Below the pieces are notes generated by a model. It saw only the letters and a list, made by a program, of their open reading frames with translations, was not told the DNA's origin and did no database searches. DNA of 36,764 nt from VFKU01 sp964620045 (GTDB lineage Bacteria; Hydrogenedentota; Hydrogenedentia; Hydrogenedentales; GCA-2746185), in assembly GCA_964620045.1 (NCBI GenBank), contig CAZUJL010000034.1, forward strand, positions 1-36,764, read 5' to 3'. Position numbers and translations under genes: made by a program. Below are positions 14,125-23,804 of the stretch, in pieces; position 1 is the first letter of the stretch; each line of letters begins with the position of its first letter.

Positions 14125-15936
14125 GTGAGCACGTTCGGACTATTCTGGCTCGTCTTGGAAGCCGGCCGCATTGCTGCGCGTGGTCCGCACATCCGTCCGC
14201 CAGGCGAATTCATGTTGCAGGCCCATCTCGGCCTCGCCATTGTGATGCCTTTGATCCTGCTCGTTGGTTCGTGGTCCCTCCTCGCGGCGGCCTTGTTGTT
14301 TTCCATTGCCGGTGCCGCTGCCTTTTTCTATTCGATGTACCACCTCATGCCCGCGGCCGAGCAGCGCAAACGCGCGGGATACAAAAGGGTTCCGTTTTCA
14401 GCGGCCGAATGGGTTGCCATCTTTATTCTTATATCGATTGGTACGCTGACCCTGCTCGCGCATTTCGCGCCGGTGACCAATTGGGACGCCGCGGTCGCGC
14501 ACGCATCGGTTCCCGCGGCCTATGATCGCGCGGGCCAGATCCACCTAATTCCGGGCAACGTCTACTCCGCGTATCCACAATTGTTCCATACGCTACTGTC
14601 ACTCGACGCTCGGACGCCGGCTGCTGGTTCGAACGTATTTGCATACTTTCTTAGTTGGGCCGCGTGTGGCGCAGTGTATGGGCTTGCGCACCGTCTTGAC
14701 GGACGCACGACGGGCTTGATCGCCGCTGCGATGTTCGCCACATCACCGATCTTCATCGCGCAAGCCGGCACGATGGCGATTGATGTACCGTTCGCCGGCT
14801 TCATTGCATCCGCGTTGTTGGCGCTGGTGATCTGGGATGAGACGAAGAGCGTCCGTTATCTGATGATCGCCGGCGTGATCGCGGGGGCCGCGTGCGGCAT
14901 TCGGCATACGGGATATCTTGCGGCATTTTTCATGTTCGCGTGGATTCTCTTTCAATCTTCCGACAATCGCGCGAAGTTGAGTGGTATTTTCGCGGCGTCT
15001 GTCGCAATCGCGAGCGCGCCGTGGTGGTTGCGGAGCTGGATTCTCGTCGGCAATCCGGTGTATCCGCTGCTCACCTCGGTGTTCGGCGACGGCGGCATGC
15101 CGGACGTGCAGGTGACCGCGCCGTTGCAGCACGAGACCGCGCAGCATGCGGGCGCGCTCGACTTCCTCGCTTTCCCCTGGCGACTGGCGATGCATCCGCA
15201 GGATTTCGACGGCTGGCAGGCTTCATCCGGCGGGCTGGTGCTGGCGCTTGGCGTCGTGGGCGTCCTGTGGGGCGGGCGCATCGCGCGATGGCTGGGCGGG
15301 TTCAGCTTGGCCGGCATTCTGACTATATATATGGTGCAACGCTTCGCGCGCTATGCACTGCCGTTTTTCATGCCCCTGCACGTGACCGGCGCCCTTGCAG
15401 CTACGCGGCCGGGGCCGCTGCGCCGGCCGATCGCCGTGCTGCTCGTGCTCACGTATATATATGGTCTCGGCCTGTCAGTGGCGACGACTTACCAGAAGTG
15501 GCCGGTGGTGTTTGGCCGGGAATCGACCGAGGAGTACCTCACCCGGCGGGTGGAACGCTATCCGGCGTTCCAGTGGATCAACGAGCACACGCCGAAGGGC
15601 GCCGTGGTGCTGACGCTCGACCCGCGCAGCTTTTATATTCAGCGGGATTCGTTCCAGAACCTGGCCGCGCTCGAGGAATTGCGCGGAAAATCGATCGATG
15701 AGCAGCTCGCATGGATGGCGACGCGGCAAATCCGGTACATTCTTGTGCCAGACGCGTACGTGTCGGGTTCGCCGATTTTTCGTGAGCGGGGGCTTGCGCC
15801 GCTGGTTGACCAGTGGCGGGCGGATGCGCGGTTCCGCGCGGTGTATGACGAGGAACTGCCGGACCCGCGCAGCGGCGGCATGGAACGCGTGACGATTCTG
15901 GAAGTCGTCGGGGGAGACGGCGGTGGCCCTGCGTGA
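14125..15936 (+). CDS. GT-C family membrane glycosyltransferase-like protein
   Basis: A 603-residue membrane protein with about ten or more hydrophobic segments, beginning near residues 31-65 (LQAHLGLAIVMPLILLVGSW). Between them are loops typical of GT-C enzymes (ArnT/PMT-like, using lipid-linked sugars): APVTNWDAAVAHASVPAAYD, YPQLFHTLLSL and AQAGTMAIDVPFAGF. The last 140 residues are soluble (RVERYPAFQWINEHTPKGAV), a common C-terminal periplasmic part. It could instead act as a Wzy-like polymerase. GTG 14125 is the first plausible start. Upstream open frame to 13495 lies antisense to the DinB-like gene and is not credible. It heads the glycan operon and overlaps the flippase gene by 14 bases. 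Confidence 0.65.
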   Translation: MSTFGLFWLVLEAGRIAARGPHIRPPGEFMLQAHLGLAIVMPLILLVGSWSLLAAALLFSIAGAAAFFYSMYHLMPAAEQRKRAGYKRVPFSAAEWVAIFILISIGTLTLLAHFAPVTNWDAAVAHASVPAAYDRAGQIHLIPGNVYSAYPQLFHTLLSLDARTPAAGSNVFAYFLSWAACGAVYGLAHRLDGRTTGLIAAAMFATSPIFIAQAGTMAIDVPFAGFIASALLALVIWDETKSVRYLMIAGVIAGAACGIRHTGYLAAFFMFAWILFQSSDNRAKLSGIFAASVAIASAPWWLRSWILVGNPVYPLLTSVFGDGGMPDVQVTAPLQHETAQHAGALDFLAFPWRLAMHPQDFDGWQASSGGLVLALGVVGVLWGGRIARWLGGFSLAGILTIYMVQRFARYALPFFMPLHVTGALAATRPGPLRRPIAVLLVLTYIYGLGLSVATTYQKWPVVFGRESTEEYLTRRVERYPAFQWINEHTPKGAVVLTLDPRSFYIQRDSFQNLAALEELRGKSIDEQLAWMATRQIRYILVPDAYVSGSPIFRERGLAPLVDQWRADARFRAVYDEELPDPRSGGMERVTILEVVGGDGGGPA

Positions 15937-17521
15937 GGTGATCGCGCGCAACACGGCATACAACGCGCTTGGCCGCGCGTGGGAAGCCGTCGCGAGTCTC
16001 GTCCTCGTTGCCTACATAGTCGCGCGCGTCGGCATCGAGCAATACGGCCTGTGGGCGATTGTCGCTGCGTTCACCGGATACGCCGCGCTCTTCGACCTTG
16101 GTATCGCGAGCGCGTACTCGCGCTTTATCGCCGAGCACCAGGCGCGCAACGAACGCGAGCGCGTGTCGGCCGTTATCAGCACGGGTCTGCTTTACCAGAT
16201 TTTCTTCGCCGCTGGATTCGTCGCTGTCGCCTGGCTGGGCGTCGATGCGCTGGTGTGGGCGTTGCGTACGTGGAAGGGCGCGGGCACGCTGGGCTCGATC
16301 GAGACCACCGGTGAACTGCGGTTCCTCTTGCGGTGGAGTTTCGTGATTTTCGCGGCGACCGGAGTCCTCTCGCCGCTTATGGCCATTCCTGTCGGCATGC
16401 AGCGCATGGGCGTGAGCAACGCGATCAGCGCGGGTATGTCGTTGGTGAAAATTGGCGCGACGGTCGCATTTCTCGAAGGGGGATACGGTCTGCGCGGGCT
16501 GGTCTATGCGAACGCAGTCGTGACCACCGCCTTTGCGCTCGCCGGGATCATTGCGGCCTTTGTGGTGTGCCCGTGGTTGCGATTGGCGCCGTGGCGCGCG
16601 TCGTGGAGCATGTTTCGCCGACTGTTTTCCTTTGGCTGGCGCACGCAGGTGTCGCGTTTGGCGAATCTCGTCACGTTTGAGACCGATGTGCTCGTGATTA
16701 CCTTCGTGTTGCGCGACCTGCAGCTTGCGGGCCTCTACAAAATCGGCCTCGAACTCGCCAACAAGATGCGGCAGGGGCCAGTGGTGATGATGAGCGCGCT
16801 GGTGCCGGCGGCGGCCGAGCTCGATGCGCGGCGCGACAACGAGCGCCTCACGCGCATGTATCTGCGTGGCACGAAATATGTCGCCGCGGTCGCGGTGCCG
16901 CTGGCCGCTTTTGTCGCGGGCGGGGCCGGGCTGCTGATGACGGGGTGGCAGGGCGGCGCGGCCGAGTTGGGCGTGGCCGTCGGTGTGTTGCGCGTGATCG
17001 CGGCGGGGTATCTGGCGAATATTCTTCCGGGGCCCGGTGTCGCGGTATCGCTCGGCATGGGCCGCGCGGAATTGCAGATGCGCGCGGGCATCATTTCGAT
17101 GATTGGCAATGTCACGCTGACGATCGCGTTTGTGTATGCCTTCGGATTTTGGGGCGTGCCCGCGGCGACTGCGCTATCGATGGCGTTGTCGTGGGCGTGG
17201 TTCGCGCACGCGATGCGCGGCGCGATTGGCGTCGGCGCGGATGCGCTGTGGCGCGAGGCCCTTCGCGCGCCGGCCGTGGCGACGCTCGCGCCGCTTATTC
17301 TCATCATTGCGTGCGATCTGCTCGCGGCGGACGTTGCTTCGCGCGCGGTAGCGCTGGGGATTCTGGCGGCGGCCTCGCCGATTTTCGCTGGACTTTATCT
17401 GACCCTGCTGCGCATGCAGCGGTATTTTGACGCGGCCGACATGGATTTTCTCGGCAATGTGCTGCGACTGCGGCGGCTGCCCGGGTTCGCCGCGTGGGCG
17501 CGTCCGTTGCGGCACGGGTGA
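15923..17521 (+). CDS. Wzx-type polysaccharide flippase (MOP superfamily)
   Basis: This 532-residue protein has about twelve to fourteen hydrophobic segments and the Wzx/RfbX pattern. It starts with AYNALGRAWEAVASLVLVAY and GLWAIVAAFTGYAALFDLGI, the N-terminal helices of O-antigen flippases. Later it has RLANLVTFETDVLVITFVL and LGVAVGVLRVIAAGYLANIL. It should move lipid-linked glycan units across the cytoplasmic membrane. GGGGGAG six bases before GTG 15923 supports the start. It overlaps the GT-C gene by 14 bases and is followed one base later by a GT2 gene. No Wzz-type chain-length gene is seen. Confidence 0.8.
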   Translation: MALREVIARNTAYNALGRAWEAVASLVLVAYIVARVGIEQYGLWAIVAAFTGYAALFDLGIASAYSRFIAEHQARNERERVSAVISTGLLYQIFFAAGFVAVAWLGVDALVWALRTWKGAGTLGSIETTGELRFLLRWSFVIFAATGVLSPLMAIPVGMQRMGVSNAISAGMSLVKIGATVAFLEGGYGLRGLVYANAVVTTAFALAGIIAAFVVCPWLRLAPWRASWSMFRRLFSFGWRTQVSRLANLVTFETDVLVITFVLRDLQLAGLYKIGLELANKMRQGPVVMMSALVPAAAELDARRDNERLTRMYLRGTKYVAAVAVPLAAFVAGGAGLLMTGWQGGAAELGVAVGVLRVIAAGYLANILPGPGVAVSLGMGRAELQMRAGIISMIGNVTLTIAFVYAFGFWGVPAATALSMALSWAWFAHAMRGAIGVGADALWREALRAPAVATLAPLILIIACDLLAADVASRAVALGILAAASPIFAGLYLTLLRMQRYFDAADMDFLGNVLRLRRLPGFAAWARPLRHG

Positions 17522-17522
17522 C

Positions 17523-18422
17523 ATGAGCGCCGCGCTCACGGTCGTTATCCCCACGTACAATCGCACCGATCTGCTCGCGGACTGTTTGCAATCGCTCGCC
17601 GCGCAGACCTTCCTCGATTTCAACGTGATCGTGGTGGACGACGCTTCGCCGCAGGATGTGGCTGCGTGTGTCGCCTCGGCATTTCCCTTGGCCCGCGTGA
17701 TCCGGCGAAACGAGAACGGCCGGTTTGCGCGCGCCGCGAACGACGGCATTCGCGCGGCCGATGCCGCACACATCATGCTGCTGAACGACGACATGACGCT
17801 CGCGCCGGACTGTCTCGAATGGATCATGAAGAGTCTGCGCGAGAGCAACGCGGCAATGGCGTGTCCGCTGGTGTTGTTTCGCGATCAGCCGGACGTGATT
17901 TACTCCGCAGGCGATCGCTTTACGCCCGGCGGACGGCCAGAGAGTATCGGATTTCGTCGGCGCCGCGAAGGTTTTGCGTTTAAACGCAATCCGTGGGGCG
18001 TATCTGCCGGTGCCGCAGTTTACAAGCGAGAGTTATTCGACTCAGTCGGTTTGTTCGACGAGAATTTTGTTGCCTATTTCGAGGACGCCGATCTCTGTAT
18101 GCGCGCGCGTGCTGCTGGATTTACGGCGACCTGCGTTCCCGAGGCGCTCGCGTATCACGTAGGATCTGCGAGTCAGATGGGCAGCACGACGTGGCGTACG
18201 CGGCAGTGCTACCGCAACCACGCGCTGTTGATTCACAAAAACTGGCCCGCCATGGAACACATCGTTCGCGCGCCGTGGATATTGGTTGAACGCTGGCACC
18301 AGACTCGCCGCGTGATCGGAGTGCACCGCACCGAGGCTGGACTTGCCGAGGCGCTGCGCGCGTGGTGGACGCTCCGGCGCGAGACGCGCGCCGCCCTGCG
18401 TGCGCTGCGTCGCGCACGGTGA
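17523..18422 (+). CDS. GT2 glycosyltransferase
   Basis: A 299-residue family 2 glycosyltransferase with a GT-A fold. TVVIPTYNRTDLLADCLQSL opens the nucleotide-binding domain. VIVVDDAS, NGRFARAANDGI and LLNDDMTLAPDCLE (with the DxD-like NDD) follow, and VGLFDENFVAYFEDADLCMR gives the acceptor-side ED motif. It resembles rhamnosyltransferase-like WbbL enzymes that add a sugar to lipid-linked intermediates in the cytoplasm. The ATG lies one base after the flippase stop, so it is translationally coupled. Sugar specificity cannot be read. Confidence 0.85.
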   Translation: MSAALTVVIPTYNRTDLLADCLQSLAAQTFLDFNVIVVDDASPQDVAACVASAFPLARVIRRNENGRFARAANDGIRAADAAHIMLLNDDMTLAPDCLEWIMKSLRESNAAMACPLVLFRDQPDVIYSAGDRFTPGGRPESIGFRRRREGFAFKRNPWGVSAGAAVYKRELFDSVGLFDENFVAYFEDADLCMRARAAGFTATCVPEALAYHVGSASQMGSTTWRTRQCYRNHALLIHKNWPAMEHIVRAPWILVERWHQTRRVIGVHRTEAGLAEALRAWWTLRRETRAALRALRRAR

Positions 18423-18462
18423 TTGGTCGCGGCCAAATCGGCTATACTAGGAACGCTGCGGA

Positions 18463-19389
18463 ATGTCTCGTATCGGGGGATGCGGGGAAATGAGTGGGGC
18501 ATCTGTACCGAGCAAAATCACGATCGCGCTGCTAACGCGCGACGCCGGTCCTCTGTTTGAACGTGTTCTTTTCGCGATTTCCGGGCAAACGATTTCCCAA
18601 TCCGTTGAAGTGCTCGCGGTCGATTCTGGTTCGACTGACGGGACTCTGGATCGTCTGCGCGAAGCCGGCGTACGGGTCGTGGGCATCCAACCTTCTCAGT
18701 TCGATTTCGGCTTGAGCCGAGATCTGGCCTATCAACACGCGCGCGGCGAGATCGTCGTAAACTTATCGCAAGACGCTGTGCCTGCACACGATCGCTGGCT
18801 TGAAAATCTGATCGCGCCGCTGGTGCAGCCGGGGATCGCGGTCTCCTGTGGGGCTTCGCTGCCGGATCCGGATCGCGAGCACAAGCAGTTCGCGTGGGAA
18901 CGGAACGGCTGGTTCTATTTCACGCGCGAGATGCAGAAGTTCCGGCGTGCGCACGGGCGCGGCGTGTCGTTCGCCAACTCCGCCGTGCGGCGCTCGGTGT
19001 GGGAACGCTTGCGTTTCGACGCGCAGCCGTTGGGCGAGGATTTTCAGTTTCAGCGCAAAGTGCAGCGCGAAGGCCTGTCGGTCGCGTTTCCGCACGGCGC
19101 GGAGACGCTGCACCACCACGACTATGACCTGCGCGGGTTGTGGGGCCGGTGTCGCAACGAGGGACTCGCGCTGAAACAGATGGGATGCTCTTACGGCCCG
19201 ACGGATCTCGCACGCGATCTGCTGAGTCCGGCGAAATACGTGCAGTGGATGCGCGAGATTAAGTACGGCCGCTTGCACAGCCCCGCCGAGGTGTTGTTTC
19301 CGGTCGTACGGCCGATGGCGGTGTACTCCGGCGCGGCGTTTGGGCGCCGATTCAAGCACTATGAGCACCGCATGGAGGAGGCGGCATGA
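18463..19389 (+). CDS. GT2 glycosyltransferase, rhamnosyltransferase-like
   Basis: This 308-residue family 2 enzyme has VDSGSTDGTLDRLREAGV (nucleotide binding), NLSQDAVPAHDRWLENL (the QDA motif in place of DxD, typical of RfbF/WbbL-like rhamnosyltransferases), FANSAVRRSVWERLRF and GEDFQFQRKV (catalytic ED). An in-frame ATG at 18490 is also possible. A -10-like TATACT (18443-18448) in the 40-base gap before it hints at an internal promoter, but I found no good -35. It overlaps the methyltransferase gene by four bases (ATGA). The sugar is unknown. Confidence 0.8.
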   Translation: MSRIGGCGEMSGASVPSKITIALLTRDAGPLFERVLFAISGQTISQSVEVLAVDSGSTDGTLDRLREAGVRVVGIQPSQFDFGLSRDLAYQHARGEIVVNLSQDAVPAHDRWLENLIAPLVQPGIAVSCGASLPDPDREHKQFAWERNGWFYFTREMQKFRRAHGRGVSFANSAVRRSVWERLRFDAQPLGEDFQFQRKVQREGLSVAFPHGAETLHHHDYDLRGLWGRCRNEGLALKQMGCSYGPTDLARDLLSPAKYVQWMREIKYGRLHSPAEVLFPVVRPMAVYSGAAFGRRFKHYEHRMEEAA

Positions 19390-20132
19390 ATCAGGCCGTC
19401 GCGGAGTTTTACCGCGCGAATCCGCGCATGGTGAGCTCGCCGTTCGGTGGCGTGGACGGGATCCGTGGCGATTTGCTGAGGGCCATTTGGGGACGATTCG
19501 CGCTGGATGTGTACGGCCGGCGCGTGCTCGATATTGGGTGCGGACGCGGATTCACAGGCGAGGTTGTGCGCGAGTTGGGTGGCGATTACACCGGCGCGGA
19601 CTTTGTCGTGAGCCGGAAAGGAATCCGGCTGGCCCAATCAGACGCGGCGGCCTTGCCGTTCGCGGATCGCGCGTTTGATGTCGTGCTGTGTCTCGATGCG
19701 TATGAACATTTTCCGGATCCTGCCGCTGCCGCGCGCGAGATTCGGCGTGTGTTGAAGCCGGGCGGGTCGTTCTTCTTGTCCGCGCCGAACTATGGCAATG
19801 TCGCCGGGCTTGTGAAGCGCGTGTGCGAGGGCATGGGCTGGTACGCGCCGAAGACCTGGGCGCCGTTTGGCCGCTGGCAGCCTCAGGAATTGGAACAACC
19901 GCTGACCGCGCGCTTCGTGTCGCGCGTGTTTCGCGACGCGGGCTTCCGCCGTTTGCAGCGGCTTGGCCACGGTGCGGAAATCGGGCTCGGTGTGTTCCCG
20001 TGGATCGATCACCCGCGCATGCCCGAGGCGGTGCAGTTTCGCCTGCAAAAATTTTTCGCGAAGATCGGCCCCGCGCTTGCGGCGATTACGCCGGGCGCGA
20101 GTCTGCACAATTTCTGGCGGATGGACGTGTGA
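19386..20132 (+). CDS. class I SAM-dependent methyltransferase
   Basis: A 248-residue methyltransferase with the SAM loop VLDIGCGRG (about 47-55), an acidic strand after it (DYTGADFVV), and the family's post-motif FDVVLCLDAYEHFPDPAAAA with IRRVLKPGGSFFLSAPN. This matches Methyltransf_11. In a glycan operon it probably methylates a sugar or caps the chain, but the acceptor is not visible. The start overlaps the upstream stop by four bases (ATGA), so it is coupled. Confidence 0.8.
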   Translation: MNQAVAEFYRANPRMVSSPFGGVDGIRGDLLRAIWGRFALDVYGRRVLDIGCGRGFTGEVVRELGGDYTGADFVVSRKGIRLAQSDAAALPFADRAFDVVLCLDAYEHFPDPAAAAREIRRVLKPGGSFFLSAPNYGNVAGLVKRVCEGMGWYAPKTWAPFGRWQPQELEQPLTARFVSRVFRDAGFRRLQRLGHGAEIGLGVFPWIDHPRMPEAVQFRLQKFFAKIGPALAAITPGASLHNFWRMDV

Positions 20133-20133
20133 T

Positions 20134-20658
20134 ATGGGCATGAGTCTGCGCCATGCGTGGGTGAAGATGCTGATGCGCTTCGGCAACGAGGCGCAGGTAT
20201 TGCGCGCGCTGCGGGGACTCGGCATGCGGATTGGGGACGGCACGCGCTACTACTCGATGCGCCTGCCGGGGGAGCCGTGGCTGGTGCGGATTGGAAACAA
20301 CTGCCTCATTGCGTCGGACGTGACCTTCATCACGCACGACGCGAACACGATTTTTCAACACAAATACGAAACGCTGACGAGTTTTGGACGCATCGACATT
20401 AAAGACAACGTGTACATCGGCGTGAATGCGACGGTGTTGCCGAATGTGATTATCGGACCGAATGCCGTTGTGGGCGCGTGCGCCGTGGTGACGAAGGACG
20501 TGCCCGAGGGTGTGGTCGTCGCGGGGAATCCCGCGCGCGTGATCTGCACGCTGGACGAATACGAGAAGAAATGCGCCGCGGGGCACATCGATGTGCCGAA
20601 GGATCGCGCGGCATTGCGCCGCACGCTCGAGGAGCATTTCTGGGGGAAGAGCGCGTGA
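20134..20658 (+). CDS. hexapeptide-repeat O-acyltransferase (WbbJ-like)
   Basis: This 174-residue protein consists mainly of left-handed beta-helix hexapeptide repeats (IGNNCLIASDVTFITHDAN, IKDNVYIGVNATVLPNVIIG, NAVVGACAVVTKDVPEGVVV, AGNPARVI). It has the THD catalytic histidine and the AGNPAKxI-like end of acetyl-CoA-dependent sugar O-acetyltransferases. It should acetylate a sugar of the glycan. The ATG at 20134 is one base after the methyltransferase stop. The C-terminal extension (about 40 residues, charged) is usual. It overlaps the next gene by four bases (GTGA). Confidence 0.85.
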   Translation: MGMSLRHAWVKMLMRFGNEAQVLRALRGLGMRIGDGTRYYSMRLPGEPWLVRIGNNCLIASDVTFITHDANTIFQHKYETLTSFGRIDIKDNVYIGVNATVLPNVIIGPNAVVGACAVVTKDVPEGVVVAGNPARVICTLDEYEKKCAAGHIDVPKDRAALRRTLEEHFWGKSA

Positions 20659-21827
20659 AGCTCGCGTTGCTCAAGGGAAACCGGTTCAATCCGTGGCACC
20701 TGCAGGCGTTCAAGCTGCTGCCGGACACGGAGGTGATCGCGTTTCGCGCGGACTCGGAAATCCAGCGGCTGTACGACGGGCAGGACGACGGCTCGGCCAC
20801 GTTCAATGTGGAGCCGATTTATTACGATACCCAGATGGGCCCGGCGCTCGCGCGGTTCAAGAACACGTTTCTTTCGCGTTACGGCGATCGCGAGGCGCGC
20901 GTGGTTCCGTTTGCCGAGCGGCTGCGCGGATTCGACATTGTTCACACGTGGGAGTTGTTCACCGATTGGACGGCGCAGGCGTTGGACGCGCGCGATCAGT
21001 TCGGCATCCCCACGGCAGTGATGGTGTGGGACAACATTCCGTTCAACATGGAGCGCGACGCGGAACGCCGGCGGCTGAAGGAACGGGCAGCGGCTTCAGC
21101 CGACGTGTTCATCGTGCACACGGAGCGTTCGCGGCGCGTGCTTGAAATGGAGCATGTGCCCGCGGAGAAGATCGCGGTGATCGATCCGGGCGTGGACACG
21201 AACATTTTTTCTCCGGGCCCCAGCAATCGCGCAGCGCTGGGCTTGCGTGACGATGAGTTTGTGATTCTGTTTGTCGGCTGGCTGCTGCCGCGCAAGGGTA
21301 TCGATTTCCTGATCCTGGCGCTGCACGAGTTGGTGCGCGATCCGGAACTTGCTCGGTTTAAATTCAGACTTGCCGTGGTGGGTACGGGTCCGGGTCGGGA
21401 TCGTGTCGAGCGCCTGATCGCGCGAACCGGGCTGGAGTCGCGCTGTTCGTTTCTTGGGTCGTTGACGTATGACCGCATGCCCGAGGCGTTTCGTGCGTCG
21501 GATGTGTTCGTGTTGCCGAGCATCGCGACGCCGGAATGGCAGGAGCAGTTCGGCATGGCGATCATTGAGGCGATGGCCTGCGGCATGCCGGTGGTGACGA
21601 CAATGAGCGGCGCGATTCCCGAGATCACGGGCGACAAGGCGATGCTGTGCCAGCCGAACGACTTTGTGTCGTTGTACCAATCGGTGCGCGAGCTCGCGCT
21701 GGATTCCGCGCGGCGCAAGGCGATGGGCGAAGCGGCGCGGGCGCATGCGCTCGCGCGATTCACGCTGGAAGGCTTCGCGAAAAATCTTGCGACGACGTAC
21801 AGTCCGCTTATAAAGGTGCCGGCGTGA
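20655..21827 (+). CDS. GT4 glycosyltransferase
   Basis: This 390-residue GT-B enzyme starts at GTG 20655, overlapping the acyltransferase stop by four bases. The donor half carries ILFVGWLLPRKGIDFLILAL, RLAVVGTGPGRDRVERLI, CSFLGSLTYDRMPEAFRASD and the EQFGMAIIEAMACGMPVVTT E-x7-E motif that holds the nucleotide sugar. It is a retaining glycosyltransferase of the cytoplasmic assembly line. The N-terminal half starts MKLALLKGNRFNPWHLQAFK. The sugar is unknown. Confidence 0.85.
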   Translation: MKLALLKGNRFNPWHLQAFKLLPDTEVIAFRADSEIQRLYDGQDDGSATFNVEPIYYDTQMGPALARFKNTFLSRYGDREARVVPFAERLRGFDIVHTWELFTDWTAQALDARDQFGIPTAVMVWDNIPFNMERDAERRRLKERAAASADVFIVHTERSRRVLEMEHVPAEKIAVIDPGVDTNIFSPGPSNRAALGLRDDEFVILFVGWLLPRKGIDFLILALHELVRDPELARFKFRLAVVGTGPGRDRVERLIARTGLESRCSFLGSLTYDRMPEAFRASDVFVLPSIATPEWQEQFGMAIIEAMACGMPVVTTMSGAIPEITGDKAMLCQPNDFVSLYQSVRELALDSARRKAMGEAARAHALARFTLEGFAKNLATTYSPLIKVPA

Positions 21828-22741
21828 ACGCGGCCGAGTCTTATTACGAGCAGTGGGGGCCGGTGTCGCGGCGCATGCGGCGCGCGGGGCACCGCGTGAA
21901 ATACCTCGCGAAGGCGACGATGGGCCTGCAGCCGCGGTTGCTAGTGGAGCTGCGCTGGCGGCTGGGCGACGAAATCATGGCGCTGCCGGTGTTTGAGGCG
22001 CTGCGGCGCAAGTGGCCGCCGGCGCGTATCGAAGTGTTGACGAACCATCCCGATCTATTCATCGACAATCCGTATGTGGACGCGGTGAATCCGCTGTCAC
22101 CGTCGCCAGACATTTACTACTTATTGCGCGGCGCGCCGCGCGATGTGCTGCGGCTCGAACAATATGCGCGCGGGGCGGATGTGCTTGCGCCGGATGCGCG
22201 GCCGCGGCTGTATTACAAGAATTGGGACTCGCCGCTGCTGGCAGAGTTGCCGGCGGGTGACGGCCCGCTCGTGGCGATCGCGCCGGGCGCGAGCTGGCAG
22301 CCCAAGCGGTGGTCGGCCGAGGCGTGGCGTGCATTGGCCGGCAATCTCGAAGCGCGCGGGTGTCGCGTGATCGAGTTGTGCGGCGCGGAGGAGAGCGTGG
22401 GGATCGCGAAATCGTTCGCGGGACGTACGAGCGTGCGCGATGCGGCGATTCTGCTGCATGCCGCGCAGACCGTTGTGGCCAGCGATTCCGGATTGATGCA
22501 CCTTGCGCGTGCCGTGGATACGCCGGTGATTGCATTGTTCGGCCCGACGGATCCCGCGCTGCTGGTTGGTAACGACGCCGGCGTTGAACGCGTGACGAAT
22601 GGACGCGAATGCGCCGGCTGTTGGAACGCGGGCCGCATGGAGACACCCGGCGCGTGTCCCGCCGGCGAAGTGGACTGCCTCGGCACGATCAACGTCGGCG
22701 ATGTGGCGTGGCGCGTGTGGACGGCGCTGGGCCGCGGGTAG
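21824..22741 (+). CDS. GT9 heptosyltransferase-like glycosyltransferase
   Basis: A 305-residue protein of the lipopolysaccharide heptosyltransferase family (GT9). It has LVELRWRLGDEIMALPVFEA (N-terminal signature with GDE), IEVLTNHPDLFIDNPYVDAV, LVAIAPGASWQPKRWSAEAW (the PGAS..KRW motif) and VASDSGLMHLARAVDTPVIALFG (SDSGxMHLA). A cysteine-rich end (ECAGCWNAGRMETPGACPAG and DCLG) is common in this family. GTG 21824 overlaps the upstream stop by four bases. It suggests a heptose or similar core-type sugar in the glycan, though the family also uses other sugars. Confidence 0.85.
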   Translation: MNAAESYYEQWGPVSRRMRRAGHRVKYLAKATMGLQPRLLVELRWRLGDEIMALPVFEALRRKWPPARIEVLTNHPDLFIDNPYVDAVNPLSPSPDIYYLLRGAPRDVLRLEQYARGADVLAPDARPRLYYKNWDSPLLAELPAGDGPLVAIAPGASWQPKRWSAEAWRALAGNLEARGCRVIELCGAEESVGIAKSFAGRTSVRDAAILLHAAQTVVASDSGLMHLARAVDTPVIALFGPTDPALLVGNDAGVERVTNGRECAGCWNAGRMETPGACPAGEVDCLGTINVGDVAWRVWTALGRG

Positions 22742-22751
22742 TCGCGCGCAT

Positions 22752-23804
22752 ATGCGGGCGCTGTTCCTCACGTTGTACCCGGAATCCGTGGCGAGCCCGC
22801 GCTATCGCGTGCACCAGTTTCTGCCTTACCTTCAATCGCACGGTGTTGAATGCACCGTCGCGTGTCCCTTTACGCAGGACGACTACACGCGCCTGCGCGC
22901 GAAGGCGGCGGAAGGCCGCGCGCGCAGCTATCACCTGCACGAGGCGCGCCGGCGCGCGCTGCAAATTCTCGGCGCGCGAAAATACGATGTGGTTATTTTG
23001 CAGAAGGCCGTTATGTCGGCGTATGTGCGCGAGTTTGCCAAGCAACTGCGCCTGCGCGCGCGCAAGCTGGTGTTCGATCTGGACGATGCCGTGCATCAGT
23101 CGCCACCAAATGCCCTGCCGGGATTCTGGAAACGTTTCGAGGAGCCGGGTCAGGCAACGTGGCTGATGCAGCACGCGGATTTGGTGCTCGCGGGCAATGC
23201 GTGGCTGCGGGACGAGACGCTGGCGGCGGGCGGGCGTGCCGAGGTGTTTCCCACGGTGGTCGACACGGATCGTTTCGTGCCGGCGACGAAAGTGCCGGAG
23301 AAATTTGTCGTGGGCTGGATTGGCGGGCCGAGCACGAGCGAGCACGTCGCGCTGCTGGCGGATGTGTTGAACGAACTCGACAATGCCGAGGTGCGCCTAA
23401 TCGGCGCCAATCCTGTGCGTGCGGCCGTGGAAAAAGCCTGGCACCGGCCGTGGGCCTACGACACCGAAGTGCGCGAGGTGCAGGAGTTCGCCGTCGGCAT
23501 CATGCCGTTGCCGAAGACCGACTGGGCGCGCGGAAAGTGCGCGTTGAAGGCGCTGCAGTATATGGCCTGCGGTGTGCCGTGCGTGGCGACGCCGTTCGGG
23601 GCTGTGACTGACATCATCGAAGATGGTGTGAATGGATTGCTTGCGGATACGCCAGACGAATGGCGTGCGGCCTTGTCGAAATTGCGCGACACGAAATTAC
23701 GGAAGCGATTGGGTGAGGCTGGGCGGCGCACGGCAGAAGAAAAATTTTCGCTCGACGTCGCTGCGCCGAGGCTGCTCGCGCATCTGAAAGCCGTCGCGCG
23801 ATGA
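22752..23804 (+). CDS. GT4-like glycosyltransferase
   Basis: A 350-residue GT-B enzyme. Its N-terminus MRALFLTLYPESVASPRYRV is followed by LVFDLDDAVHQSPPNALPGF, a phrase typical of GT4-like proteins whose glycine-rich N-loop is replaced by SPRYR. The donor half has VVGWIGGPSTSEHVALLADV, IMPLPKTDWARGKCALKALQ and MACGVPCVATPFGAVTDIIE. The start is ten bases after the GT9 stop, with no strong ribosome site. It overlaps the next gene by four bases (ATGA). Confidence 0.8.
   Translation: MRALFLTLYPESVASPRYRVHQFLPYLQSHGVECTVACPFTQDDYTRLRAKAAEGRARSYHLHEARRRALQILGARKYDVVILQKAVMSAYVREFAKQLRLRARKLVFDLDDAVHQSPPNALPGFWKRFEEPGQATWLMQHADLVLAGNAWLRDETLAAGGRAEVFPTVVDTDRFVPATKVPEKFVVGWIGGPSTSEHVALLADVLNELDNAEVRLIGANPVRAAVEKAWHRPWAYDTEVREVQEFAVGIMPLPKTDWARGKCALKALQYMACGVPCVATPFGAVTDIIEDGVNGLLADTPDEWRAALSKLRDTKLRKRLGEAGRRTAEEKFSLDVAAPRLLAHLKAVAR

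Noticed and set aside
18443..18448. TATACT as a full promoter before the second GT2 gene
   Set aside because: No acceptable -35 at 16-18 bases; kept only as a remark in the gene entry.
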